Below, in pieces: positions 34,544 to 42,111 of a stretch of 51,883 nucleotides of DNA. The stretch covers positions 1 through 51,883 of the forward strand of contig NZ_JACHJL010000033.1 in assembly GCF_014203645.1 (NCBI RefSeq), in the 5' to 3' direction. The position numbers were made by a program, and so were the translations under genes. How positions within the stretch are numbered: position 1 is the stretch's first letter; every line of letters starts with the position of its first letter. The notes beneath the pieces are model-generated. The model was not told where the DNA came from, searched no databases, and worked only from the letters and a program-made list of their open reading frames with translations. This stretch comes from Streptomyces zagrosensis (lineage in GTDB: Bacteria > Actinomycetota > Actinomycetes > Streptomycetales > Streptomycetaceae).

Positions 34544-34951
34544 TCAGATGGGGCGGATGTGCAGCCGCACCGTGGAGAGGTAGCGGTTGGCGGCCGACCG
34601 GTTCCAGTCGGGCAGCCAGCGCGGGCCGTCTGCCTCGACCACGTCGGAGACGTAAGCCGTGCCGTAGGTGGTGCCGCGCAGCGCGACGAGGGCGGACCGG
34701 GCCGCGAGTGCCAGGCCGTGGGCGGCGGTCTTGGTCGGACCGTAGACCTCCAGATCGACCAGGGGCTGGTCGAGGCGTAGGTCGTCGACCCAGGCGCCAC
34801 CGGCTCGGGAGACCAGGATGACGGGCTGCGTGCCGGTGAAACCGGCCGGCGGGACGTTATCGACGGTGGCGGCGTCCAGTTCGGGCCGGGCGTCGAGGAA
34901 GTTGACGACGAGTCGTTCGACATCGGGGAAGGTGATCGGCGGGTCGGCCAA
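34544..34951 (-). CDS. Tail completion / terminator protein
   Basis: 135 aa from TTG 34951 with GGAG at the right distance. Residues such as FPDVERLVVNFLDARPELDA, QPVILVSRAGG and the conserved D-LRLDQPLVDLEVYG match actinophage tail completion proteins that cap the head-proximal end of the tube. It is the first gene of the structural operon. In a normal phage the genes upstream would encode head-tail connectors and capsid; here they are absent. Confidence 0.72.
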   Translation of the reverse strand: MADPPITFPDVERLVVNFLDARPELDAATVDNVPPAGFTGTQPVILVSRAGGAWVDDLRLDQPLVDLEVYGPTKTAAHGLALAARSALVALRGTTYGTAYVSDVVEADGPRWLPDWNRSAANRYLSTVRLHIRPI

Positions 34952-35005
34952 GGCGGGCTCCGTTCACGCAGAAGCGAGCAGTAGCGGAGAAGCGGCTCCG
35001 CCGTA

Positions 35006-35053
35006 CCGTGCGCACGGCCTCCGTGCGAATGGAGGTGTTGGCCGTGCGCACGG
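35006..35053. promoter_or_regulatory. Two perfect 12-bp palindromes in the tail operon leader
   Basis: CCGTGCGCACGG occurs at 35006-35017 and again at 35042-35053, 36 bp apart, with a small CCTCC/GGAGG stem between. They lie just upstream of the tail operon (first gene starts at 34951) and resemble the GTGCGC-rich sequence at the regulator promoter. Confidence 0.5.
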
Positions 35054-35135
35054 TCGGCGGCGGGGGCCGCCCCACAGGAAACGGCGAGGCCGTTCCCCTG
35101 GTGTGGGGCACAGCTCCGCCGCTGCACCAACTGTG

Positions 35136-35163
35136 ACAGGTTGCGACCGCGAGCGCAACCTGT
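35136..35163. promoter_or_regulatory. Candidate operator of the tail operon
   Basis: ACAGGTTGCG (35136-35145) and CGCAACCTGT (35154-35163) are exact inverted complements with an 8-bp centre. The inner half-sites match those at 36337-36357 in the divergent regulator promoter, suggesting one regulator binds both. Confidence 0.6.
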
Positions 35164-35233
35164 TCTCTGGTGCGAGCCAGAAGGCCCTCGCGCTGGGCGT
35201 GGTGATCCCGGCGTCCCACTGCGGCGGAACATG

Positions 35234-35272
35234 CACGTTGGCCCGTGCACCGAAGGTGCACGGGCCAACGTG
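35234..35272 (-). terminator. Perfect 18-bp stem hairpin between regulatory and structural genes
   Basis: Arms 35234-35251 and 35255-35272 pair at all 18 positions around a 3-base loop. It begins 19 bp after the stop of the HTH gene and so should end the early transcript before the tail operon. The rest of 34952-35291 holds the two operator-type elements but no gene. Confidence 0.8.
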
Positions 35273-35291
35273 GGAGAGACCGGCGTAGAGG

Positions 35292-35513
35292 TCAGGTGTT
35301 CACCGGGGATCGATCGCCGCGGAATGCCGCACGTTCGGCGGCGAAGACGTCCTCCAGGCGGAACAGGTGTTTCGTGCCCAGACGGCCCGCCGCGGTGAGG
35401 CGGCCAAGTTGGACCCACTTGCGGATGGTCGCGGGCACCACACCCGCTTCGTTGGCGGCGATCACGCCGGTCACCAGGGCCGGGCATGCCGGGAGAGCCA
35501 TCGGGAGCGACAT
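35292..35513 (-). CDS. MerR/excisionase-like helix-turn-helix protein
   Basis: 73 aa. The segment VIAANEAGVVPATIRKWVQLGRLTAAG followed by 'HLFRLEDVFAAE' is the winged-helix pattern of MerR-like HTH proteins, in which an arginine-tryptophan recognition helix precedes a short wing. Its ATG overlaps the stop of the zinc-ribbon gene (TGATG). Proteins like this act as phage excisionases or late-gene activators. With no integrase in sight, control of the adjacent tail operon is the likelier role. Confidence 0.75.
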   Translation of the reverse strand: MSLPMALPACPALVTGVIAANEAGVVPATIRKWVQLGRLTAAGRLGTKHLFRLEDVFAAERAAFRGDRSPVNT

Positions 35514-36250
35514 CAGGCGTCACCCGCTTCGGCGTCGTTGACGAGGGCGGCTATCGAAGCCGCGTCGGCGCCGGACACGGCGGCGAGTCGCGCCCAGGCG
35601 GTCTCCGCCCACGAGTGACGGTGTCCGGGGTTCGTGGCGCAGGGGCAGTCCTGCTCGGTGCAGCGGCAGCCGGGGTTGACGCAGAGCACCGCCCGCCAGG
35701 CCGGGAACGCCCGCAGTGAGACCGAGTCGCACCAGGGGCAGCGGCCGGTAACCCGTACCAGCGCTTCCGCATCGCCCAGGGCGGCTCCACAGCGCCGCGC
35801 CATGCGGCGGGACTCGTCGAGTACGTGCTGAGCCAGGGCGGGGTGTTGGGCGACCTGGTCGAGGAGCCGGGTGAGGCGGCGCAGCCGGTCCGGGACCGCG
35901 GCTCGGGGCGGGCGGCCGAGACGCAGCTTGTCCCGTACGGCTTCTTCGAGTTCGACGACGCCGTCGGTGATGTCCCGGATGGCGTCGGAGACGCGCAGGT
36001 TGATCGGGGCCGCGCCACCACCGATGGGCGATAGGCCGTGCTGTTCGTTCCACAGGATGTCGGCGCGGTCCGCGCGGTCACGGTCGGCGCGTGCCTGGCG
36101 GGCGGCAGGGCTCCTGGGCGCGCTGGGCCTGGTGGCCGTGGAGGGACGGCCGGGGACGAGCTCCTCCAGCAATTCCGGGAACTGGCGCCGGAGGACGTCG
36201 ATCCACAAGGTGGCGCGGGCTGCGTGCTGGGTGGCGAGGTCTGTGGTCAT
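35513..36250 (-). CDS. Phage-associated zinc-ribbon protein
   Basis: 245 aa from ATG 36250, with GGAAGG eight bases ahead. A helical N-terminal domain is followed near the C-terminus by two cysteine clusters (GRCPWCDSVSLRAF and CVNPGCRCTEQDCPC) and a histidine pair, making a probable zinc ribbon. Similar proteins occur in actinophages, often before the HTH protein as here. The function is unknown; nucleic-acid binding or transcription regulation is plausible. It is divergent from the XRE gene across a 264-bp operator-rich gap. Confidence 0.65.
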   Translation of the reverse strand: MTTDLATQHAARATLWIDVLRRQFPELLEELVPGRPSTATRPSAPRSPAARQARADRDRADRADILWNEQHGLSPIGGGAAPINLRVSDAIRDITDGVVELEEAVRDKLRLGRPPRAAVPDRLRRLTRLLDQVAQHPALAQHVLDESRRMARRCGAALGDAEALVRVTGRCPWCDSVSLRAFPAWRAVLCVNPGCRCTEQDCPCATNPGHRHSWAETAWARLAAVSGADAASIAALVNDAEAGDA

Positions 36251-36313
36251 GAGCACCTTCCGATCCGGGGCCGCGCGATGAGGAAGCAGGTCTTTTGCCG
36301 CACGCTCTGACGG

Positions 36314-36494
36314 TGCGCGCTCGCACATCGTGCTTTGTTGCGCACTCGCGCGCAACCACTTTGGGTGTATCACTAGTCACTCAGGCTTCCCGAGTCACTT
36401 CACCAACGGTCAACTGACGCCCATACGAGACCCTCCACGATTGCGCGCGCGTGAGTGCTCATTTCGTGCGCGAGCGCGCGGTATCTTGTGCTCG
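36314..36494. promoter_or_regulatory. Operator-rich divergent promoter region
   Basis: Related TGCGC/CTCGC elements recur between the zinc-ribbon and XRE genes: GTGCGCGCTCGCAC (36314), the dyad GTTGCG-N9-CGCAACC half-sites at 36337-36357, TTGCGCGCGCGTGAGTGC near 36440, GTGCGCGAGCGCGC near 36467, and TGTGCTCGCGAA near 36487. The density and symmetry suggest several binding sites for the adjacent XRE protein. Confidence 0.55.
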
Positions 36495-36514
36495 CGAATG
36501 GAGGGAATCCGCTT

Positions 36515-36961
36515 ATGCACAGCGACGCAGAACACATCGAGACCTTCGCTGCCTGGGTCGAGGGACTCATGCGCGAGCAGGGTTACGACATCGACAGCCC
36601 GCGGGGAGGCGGGAAGTCCAGGCTCGCCGTGGACGCCGGCGTCCACAGGGCGGCCGTCACCAGGCTGCTCCAACGGCAGAGCATGCCCGACCTCGACACC
36701 ATGCGCGGCCTGTCCAAGGCGCTGCGGGTACCGGTGAGGGAGGTCCTGATCCGGTCAGGGAGACTCACCGAAGACGATCTACCGAGTCTGCCTGGGTACG
36801 CTGCTGAGGGTGCTTCCACCGGACATCGGATGTCCGCCGAGCAGGCGGCCGATGCCATGGGGGTCCCGGCAGAAATGCGGGAGGTGTTCGTCCGGGTGGC
36901 GGAACAGTTCACGCCGCGACAGCCGGAGGACAAGGGGTTAGACATACGCGCCACGGGCTGA
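36515..36961 (+). CDS. XRE-family helix-turn-helix regulator of the tail locus
   Basis: 148 aa from ATG 36515, with GGAGGG nine bases upstream. The Cro/C1-type HTH reads KSRLAVDAGVHRAAVTRLL, then 'MPDLDTMRGLSKALRVPVREVL'. A C-terminal helical part (SAEQAADAMGVPAEMREVF) may be an oligomerisation or ligand domain; no LexA-like peptidase Ser/Lys pair is visible. It faces the zinc-ribbon/HTH genes across the operator region and is the most likely master switch of the tail cluster. Confidence 0.82.
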   Translation: MHSDAEHIETFAAWVEGLMREQGYDIDSPRGGGKSRLAVDAGVHRAAVTRLLQRQSMPDLDTMRGLSKALRVPVREVLIRSGRLTEDDLPSLPGYAAEGASTGHRMSAEQAADAMGVPAEMREVFVRVAEQFTPRQPEDKGLDIRATG

Positions 36962-36994
36962 GCTACCGGTGCCGTGGCTTGGAGGGCAGGGGCC

Positions 36995-37534
36995 TTGGCA
37001 AGTGACGACAGCCCGAAGGACGACCACGAGGGAGGTACCCGGCGAGGTGAAAATGATGGGAGCTCGCCGGATTGCCGGTCCCCGCGCCCGCCGGGGCTCG
37101 ACCCCGGCATGTCCGATGGCGGCTCCGCTCTCCAGGCCCTGCCGGCGCAGCAGGTCCAGAACCTCGTCATGAGCCTCGTGCAGGCGACGCTTCCGGATGA
37201 TCTGATGGTAGTCACCCAGTCAGAGATCGAGGCGATGAAATTACGCGCCTACGCGCACGGTTGGCAGGACGGCATGCGGCGAGAGTCTCCGGCCGAACCA
37301 CCGGCGCAGCCCCCGTCCGCCGTGGAGAAGGCGAAGCCCCCGGACGCCGCCGTCTTCTCGTTTCCCCAGCCATTACCCCTGGTGGCCGCCGCCGACACCG
37401 CGAGGCAGGGCCTGCTGATGCCCCATCGGCTCAGGCGCTCGGCCCGTGCGGAGCGGGAAGTTCCGACACCGCGGCCCCCTCAGCAGTCCGGCGCCGGACC
37501 GCCTGCCGGACTACCCGCCGAAGACTCGCGCTGA
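36995..37534 (+). CDS. Hypothetical protein with RAYAxGWxD motif, paralogue A
   Basis: About 179 aa. TTG 36995 follows GGAGGG at eight bases; GTG 36974 is an alternative start. The only ordered part is a ~38-residue stretch (SLVQATLPDDLMVVTQSEIE, then AMKLRAYAHGWQDGMRR), which recurs in the next gene. The flanks are Pro/Ser/Gly-rich and probably disordered. No family is recognised. Position behind the XRE gene on the same strand suggests co-expression and a role in regulation or particle function. Confidence 0.55.
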   Translation: MASDDSPKDDHEGGTRRGENDGSSPDCRSPRPPGLDPGMSDGGSALQALPAQQVQNLVMSLVQATLPDDLMVVTQSEIEAMKLRAYAHGWQDGMRRESPAEPPAQPPSAVEKAKPPDAAVFSFPQPLPLVAAADTARQGLLMPHRLRRSARAEREVPTPRPPQQSGAGPPAGLPAEDSR

Positions 37535-37680
37535 ACGCGCGGCGTATGCCGTCGGCGCCTGTCGGCCAGTGGCAGGGCCACGACCGCCGGAAGACGCTAC
37601 GCGTACCCATGTCAGTGGCACCCCCTATGGTCATCGATACCAGAGATCCGATGCGAAAGGTGCGGGGGGTGGGGGACGGC

Positions 37681-38103
37681 ATGACAGTACGCAGTGAGGC
37701 GGCACACACTCCGGAACAGAGAAACGAAGGCCAGGGCCAGCCCGCCTCGTCGGACGGTACGGCAGCCCCGCAGCCTCTGCGGAAGGCGAACGTCCGGCGC
37801 GAGGTCGACGAGCTCGTGCGGGCTTCCATCCCGGAGGGCCTGCTGATGGCTTCGCGGTCAGAGATCGAGGCCATCCAGGCCCGCGCTTACGCCCAGGGCT
37901 GGCGGGACAGCGTCGCGCACCGTGCGGAATCCTCGGCCCGGGAACGCGAGGAGAGCCGGCTTCCGCCCTTTCACGGGCTGCACGACCAGTTCACGCCCGT
38001 CACGCATGACTACGCGGAAAAATCCGAGGAGGCGGCGTCGGGCGCCAAGGTCATCCGCTTCCTCCACTCCCGGCAACGCCGCGGCCATCCGTACACCGCC
38101 TGA
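37681..38103 (+). CDS. Hypothetical protein with RAYAxGWxD motif, paralogue B
   Basis: 140 aa from ATG 37681, which has a G-rich ribosome site; ATG 37609 in frame is possible. It shares with the preceding gene the stretch 'ELVRASIPEGLLMASRSEIE' and 'AIQARAYAQGWRDSVAHR', and has a conserved-looking C-terminal end (FTPVTHDYAEK, KVIRFLHSRQRRG). Disordered, charged flanks. Function unknown. A 10-of-11-pair hairpin (38123-38133 with 38152-38162) follows the stop and may end this transcript. Confidence 0.55.
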   Translation: MTVRSEAAHTPEQRNEGQGQPASSDGTAAPQPLRKANVRREVDELVRASIPEGLLMASRSEIEAIQARAYAQGWRDSVAHRAESSAREREESRLPPFHGLHDQFTPVTHDYAEKSEEAASGAKVIRFLHSRQRRGHPYTA

Positions 38104-38639
38104 CGAATAGTCTCGCCGGGCCGGCAGTAGGCCGTCCACCCAGCTGACAAGGGCCTACCGCCCACCCATTCGGCAGCGCACAGAAGGCGGTGCCGCGGCA
38201 CGCTGCGCTAGCCACGTAGGTCAACGAAGGTGCCGGCCGTTGGGGGACGGCCCGTACGGCACGGGCTCGAGGGGTGTAGCCCAACTACCGTCGATGGCCG
38301 ACTCCACGGCGACAGGTCGAAAGAGCGCCCGACGGCGACACGGGCAGCCGGTTCCGGTCGTTGTCCAGCACGTGGCCTTCCTCTGGGCGGGGATGTCGAA
38401 CGACGACATAACACGGCAGGGCTCCGGCTCGGAGCACCATTTCAGCCAAGCTCCGTAATCGGGCGATCCGTTGCGGACGCGCACCTAAACCCTCCCTTTG
38501 GTCGGCCGGCTCTCTGACGCACAGGTAGTTGGCCACTCGGGGTGATGCCTGCGGTCCCCGCCCCATATCCCGGGCCCCCACCAGTCTTCTCCGCTTGGTT
38601 CCCCGCCTCCTCCCACTCCCCAGGCTCGGAGGAAATGCA

Positions 38640-38733
38640 CTCGCGGACACCAGCCCCACCTGTGCACACCGCTGCCGCGGCACTGGGGATCGGCGTACTC
38701 ATCTACGACGCCCACTTGCACTTCGCCAACTAG
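38640..38733 (+). pseudogene. Possible PAS-domain fragment (remnant)
   Basis: The frame ending at TAG 38731-38733 reads HTAAAALGIGVLIYDAHLHFAN, very like the start of PAS domains in Streptomyces SpoIIE-type phosphatases. The reading frame then breaks; another frame goes on with LHTTLLPALGPEP, a phrase also common near phosphatase domains. No intact gene can be assembled. The remainder of 38104-38959 shows no supported gene. Confidence 0.3.
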
Positions 38734-38959
38734 GGCTCACGGCGCCTGATGTTGCACCTGCACACCACGCTGCTGCCCGCCCTCGGCCCCGAACCGTACT
38801 GCGCGGAGGACACCTTGACCTGCCGGACCAGGAAAGGGCACCCGCTGCTCGACTTGGCCCACGAGACCGAGGACGGCGGCGAGTGGAACGCCGACCCACC
38901 TTCACCCTCGCCTCCTTCGCCACCCTGCGCACCGGGCCCGCCAGCGGAGCGACGGGCCC

Positions 38960-39064
38960 GGGGCAAGCGGGGCCGGGGCAAGCGGGGCCGGGGCAAGCGG
39001 GGCCGGGGCAAGCGGGGCCGGGGCGAGCGGGGCCGGGGCGAGCGGGGCCGGGGCGAGCGGGGCC
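38960..39064. repeat. Seven tandem 15-bp G-rich repeats with G-quadruplex potential
   Basis: GGGGCAAGCGGGGCC occurs four times (38960-39019) followed by three copies of GGGGCGAGCGGGGCC (39020-39064). Each unit provides two G4 tracts with short loops, so the + strand could fold into quadruplexes. It lies 33 bp beyond the stop of the lipoprotein gene. Confidence 0.9.
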
Positions 39065-39097
39065 GGGCCCGCGGGCGAGCGCCTGGCCCCGCTCGCG

Positions 39098-39817
39098 TCA
39101 CGACGTGAGCGACACGTTGCCACCCACCGCGCGCAGCTTGATGGTGCGGGCAGAGCCGGGGTCGGTGGTCACCGACACCTTGCTCTTGCCTCCCGCCGAC
39201 TTCGCGTCCACGGCGTAGGAGGCTGTGGAGGGCACGATGACCGACACATTGCCGCCGTTGGTGTCCACGTCGACCTTGCCGGGTGCCTTGGTGAAGTTCC
39301 CTGTCATCTCACCACCGGAGACCTTGGCCACCAGGCTCTTCCCCGCGAGTTTGTCGGCCCGCAGGGAACCGCCCGTGGTGTGCGCCTCGACGGCACCGGC
39401 CAGGTTCTTCAGCTTGATGCTCCCTCCGCGTTCCACCAGCCGCACCGACAACAGCGTGCTGGGCACCTTCACCTGGTAGGTCATATCGCAGTCGGAATCG
39501 TCGATGGGGCCGCAGTCGGGGCCCGCGGAGAGCGACAGCCTCCCGTCGGATACCTGACGGCCGGTCTTCGGCCTGTCCCCCGTATACGTGATCGTCTCGG
39601 TGACGCGCACGGTGGTGCCCGAGTCGCCGGTCACCTCCATGTCACCGCCGGAAGCCTCGATGGAGAGCGCGGTCACCTTGTCGGAGACGGTGAACGAGCG
39701 GGTGTCGGTCTCCTGGTTGCTCGCCGCTCCGCCCTCGCAGCCGGTCAGTAGCGCGCCGCTCAGGACGGCCGCCGCCACGGTCGCGAAGCAGGATCGGGTC
39801 AGGGGTAAGGGGTTCAA
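39098..39817 (-). CDS. DUF4097-type beta-helix lipoprotein
   Basis: 239 aa from TTG 39817, with AGGAGA six bases upstream. The signal sequence ends in the lipobox SGALLTGCEGG, predicting lipid anchoring on the outer face of the membrane. The mature part has repeated short strands with GG turns (ASGGDMEVTG, VERGGSIKLKN, TTGGSLRADKL, NGGNVSVIVP, VGGNVSLTS), the pattern of DUF4097 putative adhesins. It begins 13 bp after the SARP regulator, so the two are co-transcribed. Its role near an NRPS cluster is unknown. Confidence 0.78.
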   Translation of the reverse strand: MNPLPLTRSCFATVAAAVLSGALLTGCEGGAASNQETDTRSFTVSDKVTALSIEASGGDMEVTGDSGTTVRVTETITYTGDRPKTGRQVSDGRLSLSAGPDCGPIDDSDCDMTYQVKVPSTLLSVRLVERGGSIKLKNLAGAVEAHTTGGSLRADKLAGKSLVAKVSGGEMTGNFTKAPGKVDVDTNGGNVSVIVPSTASYAVDAKSAGGKSKVSVTTDPGSARTIKLRAVGGNVSLTS

Positions 39818-39830
39818 CTGATCTCCTGAG

Positions 39831-41672
39831 TTACTTCGCCGCGTGCGCGCAAAGGCGAGGGACGGAGGGCGTGGTGTTGTTGGGGTGGCCTTGGGTTGCC
39901 GCGTAGAGCCGCACCAGCTCATGGCAGTGATACTGCAGCCGGCCTTCCCGGTCGACGCCGCTGATCTCCAGCAGCGCCGCGTCGACCAGGCTCTCCAGCC
40001 CGACCTCGGCCTCGGCCTCCGAGGTACCGCACCGAGTCGCCGCCCAGAGTACGGAGAAGGGGCCGGTGCCGACCCCGCCGAGAGTGGCCAGCATGGAACG
40101 GGCGCCGCGGTCGAGCAACCGCATTGAGCGCAGCAGGACTTCGCTCACGCTCAGGTCGCCGAAGCTCAGTTCGGCCAGCCGGTCCCACGGGTCGGCCAGC
40201 CGGCGCGCGAGCCAGGCGGCGGGCCAGTGGGGTCTCGATGCCAGCCGGGCCCCGACGATTCGCAGCGCGAGGGGCAGTCCGGCGCAGTAGGCGACCAGGT
40301 CGGCGGCGGCATCCCGGTCGGCGGCGATACGGGGCCGGTCCGCCGCCGAGGCGAGCAGGTCCATCGCATCGTCGTCGTCGAGCGGGGGGAGGGCGATGGT
40401 GCATGCCCCTGCCACCCGGGCCAGTTGGGTGTGGCAGGTCACCAGGACCGCGGCCTCGGCGCTGCCCGGCAACAGCGGGTCCAGCTGAAGCTCGCTGACA
40501 GCATTGTCCAGAACGATCAGCAGACGCTTGCCCGACGTACGGGTGCGGTAGAGGCGGACCAGTTCCTCCAGGTCGTCCGGGGCCGTCCGGCTCCCGTCGA
40601 GAGCGGGCTCACCCAGTGCCCTCAGCAGCACGACGAGGACATCGCACGCGTCTCTCGGCGCCCCGTCGGTGCCGCGCAGGTCCACGTACAGCTGGCCGTC
40701 CGGATAGCATCCGGCACTGGCGTGCGCGGCATGCACGGCTAGGGCCGTCTTGCCGATGCCCGCCATCCCGGTGAGGAGAAACCGCCGCGATCGCCAAGAG
40801 TTGGTGTCGCCGGTCGGCGCGATCATCGAGGTGAGCACGGCCAGTTCGGCGCGGCGGCCGATGAAGTCGTCGATGTCGGGCGGCAGCATCGCCGGTACTT
40901 CCGGGTACCGTCCCGAGGTGATCGGAGCGGGCGACTCCAGGCCCAGTTCGCCGCCGAGTACGGCCTGGTAGGTGAGGACGAGGGCGGCGCCCGGGTCCAC
41001 GCCGAGCTGCTCGGCGAGCACCTTGCGGCCCTCGTGGTAGGTGAGCAGCGCGTCGGCCTGCCGGCCGCACCGGTAGAGCGCGGTCATCAGCTGGGCGCGC
41101 AGCCGTTCGTGGGTGGGTAGCTGGGCGACCAGTGCGGTGAGTTCGCCGGTGACCTGCTCGTGCCTGCCGAGCGCGAGGTCCGCGTCGATGCGGTTCTCCA
41201 GGGTGCGGGTGCGTGCCTCTTCGAGCGGTTGCCGCTCCACGTCCTGCAGGTGCTCGGTGGCATTGGCCAGCGCGGGCCCCTGCCACAGGTCCAGGGCCGC
41301 GCGCAGCAGTTCACCCGCCCGCTCGAAATCCTTTCGCTGTAGGCAGTCCCGGCCCTGCTGCGCCAGCTCCTCGAACCGGTGGAGGTCGGTACGGCTACTG
41401 TTCGCGACGAAGCGGTAGCCCGGCTGCTGCCGGACGATCTCCACCTCGTCCCCGAGATGCTTACGCAGCCGGGATATGTAGGTGTAGATCTGCGCGTTGG
41501 CCGTGGCGGGCGGGTCCCAGCCCCAAAGCAGCGCGCTGAGCCGCGCGTCCGAGACGACCCGCCCCCGGGCGAGGAGCAGAGCGGCCAGGACTGTATGCAC
41601 TTTCGAACCGGACAACGCGACCCGGTCATCACCGTGCCACGCCTCGACTGGTCCCAGGATTCGCAATTCCAT
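39831..41672 (-). CDS. AfsR/SARP-family regulator with NB-ARC ATPase domain
   Basis: 613 aa. The N-terminal OmpR-like winged helix (LRILGPVEAWHGDDRVALSG, then the recognition helix region up to RKHLGDEVEIV) and the bacterial transcriptional activation domain (about 95-240, ending RKVLAEQLGVDPGAAL) define a SARP. The NB-ARC module follows with Walker A GMAGIGKTALAVHAAHA, Walker B RLLIVLDNAVSE and 'GLPLALRIVGARL'. The protein lacks the TPR tail of full-length AfsR. SARPs activate antibiotic genes by binding direct repeats near -35. It is divergent from a second SARP and likely controls the NRPS cluster. Confidence 0.9.
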   Translation of the reverse strand: MELRILGPVEAWHGDDRVALSGSKVHTVLAALLLARGRVVSDARLSALLWGWDPPATANAQIYTYISRLRKHLGDEVEIVRQQPGYRFVANSSRTDLHRFEELAQQGRDCLQRKDFERAGELLRAALDLWQGPALANATEHLQDVERQPLEEARTRTLENRIDADLALGRHEQVTGELTALVAQLPTHERLRAQLMTALYRCGRQADALLTYHEGRKVLAEQLGVDPGAALVLTYQAVLGGELGLESPAPITSGRYPEVPAMLPPDIDDFIGRRAELAVLTSMIAPTGDTNSWRSRRFLLTGMAGIGKTALAVHAAHASAGCYPDGQLYVDLRGTDGAPRDACDVLVVLLRALGEPALDGSRTAPDDLEELVRLYRTRTSGKRLLIVLDNAVSELQLDPLLPGSAEAAVLVTCHTQLARVAGACTIALPPLDDDDAMDLLASAADRPRIAADRDAAADLVAYCAGLPLALRIVGARLASRPHWPAAWLARRLADPWDRLAELSFGDLSVSEVLLRSMRLLDRGARSMLATLGGVGTGPFSVLWAATRCGTSEAEAEVGLESLVDAALLEISGVDREGRLQYHCHELVRLYAATQGHPNNTTPSVPRLCAHAAK

Positions 41673-41862
41673 ACATCGCCCCGTTCAGTGGTCACACCAT
41701 GTGTGCTGCTCCTGAAGGTAGGAGAGCCGCCTTTCGTGCGGCTATCACTTCGATTTCGGTCCCGCCCGCGCTCCCTGGTGGGAAGGGGGGCGGAGATCGG
41801 CACGTGGGGCGTCCATACGTCAACTTCAGTAGTCCCAGCAGCACTTACGGCCGCCCCACGCC

Positions 41863-41880
41863 GTGTGATACACGTCACAC
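41863..41880. promoter_or_regulatory. Crp-type binding site between the two SARP genes
   Basis: GTGTGATACACGTCACAC is an inverted repeat whose core TGTGA-N6-TCACA matches the enterobacterial CRP site and also fits the Streptomyces Crp pattern GTG-N6-GNCAC. It lies 191 bp from one SARP start and 232 bp from the other, in the 41673-42111 gap that otherwise holds no gene. Confidence 0.6.
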
Positions 41881-42111
41881 TCGATTATCAAGGCGAAATG
41901 GAACCCGTATCGAGCAACCACAAAAGCCCCGTTCACCCATGCCGCCGAGATCTTCCACGACCCCAATGCAATTCGCATGGCAATCGCATTGGATGGTCAT
42001 CTCCCCTCAATACGTTCGACGCTGGATCTACCGGTCGGTAGGGGTTCACAATGAGGCTCCCTCGATAACACTCGGGGGATGTGTTGGTCAACGGGGGAAG
42101 GACTAGGCACG

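Noticed and set aside
38221..38683. Minus-strand frames of 87-132 codons before the 15-bp array
   Set aside because: Several frames are open at once, none with a ribosome site or plausible domain.
38529..39218. Plus-strand frame running through the 15-bp repeat
   Set aside because: The repeat is open in several frames and the product becomes a Gly/Arg/Lys tract; no homology-like features beyond the possible PAS fragment.
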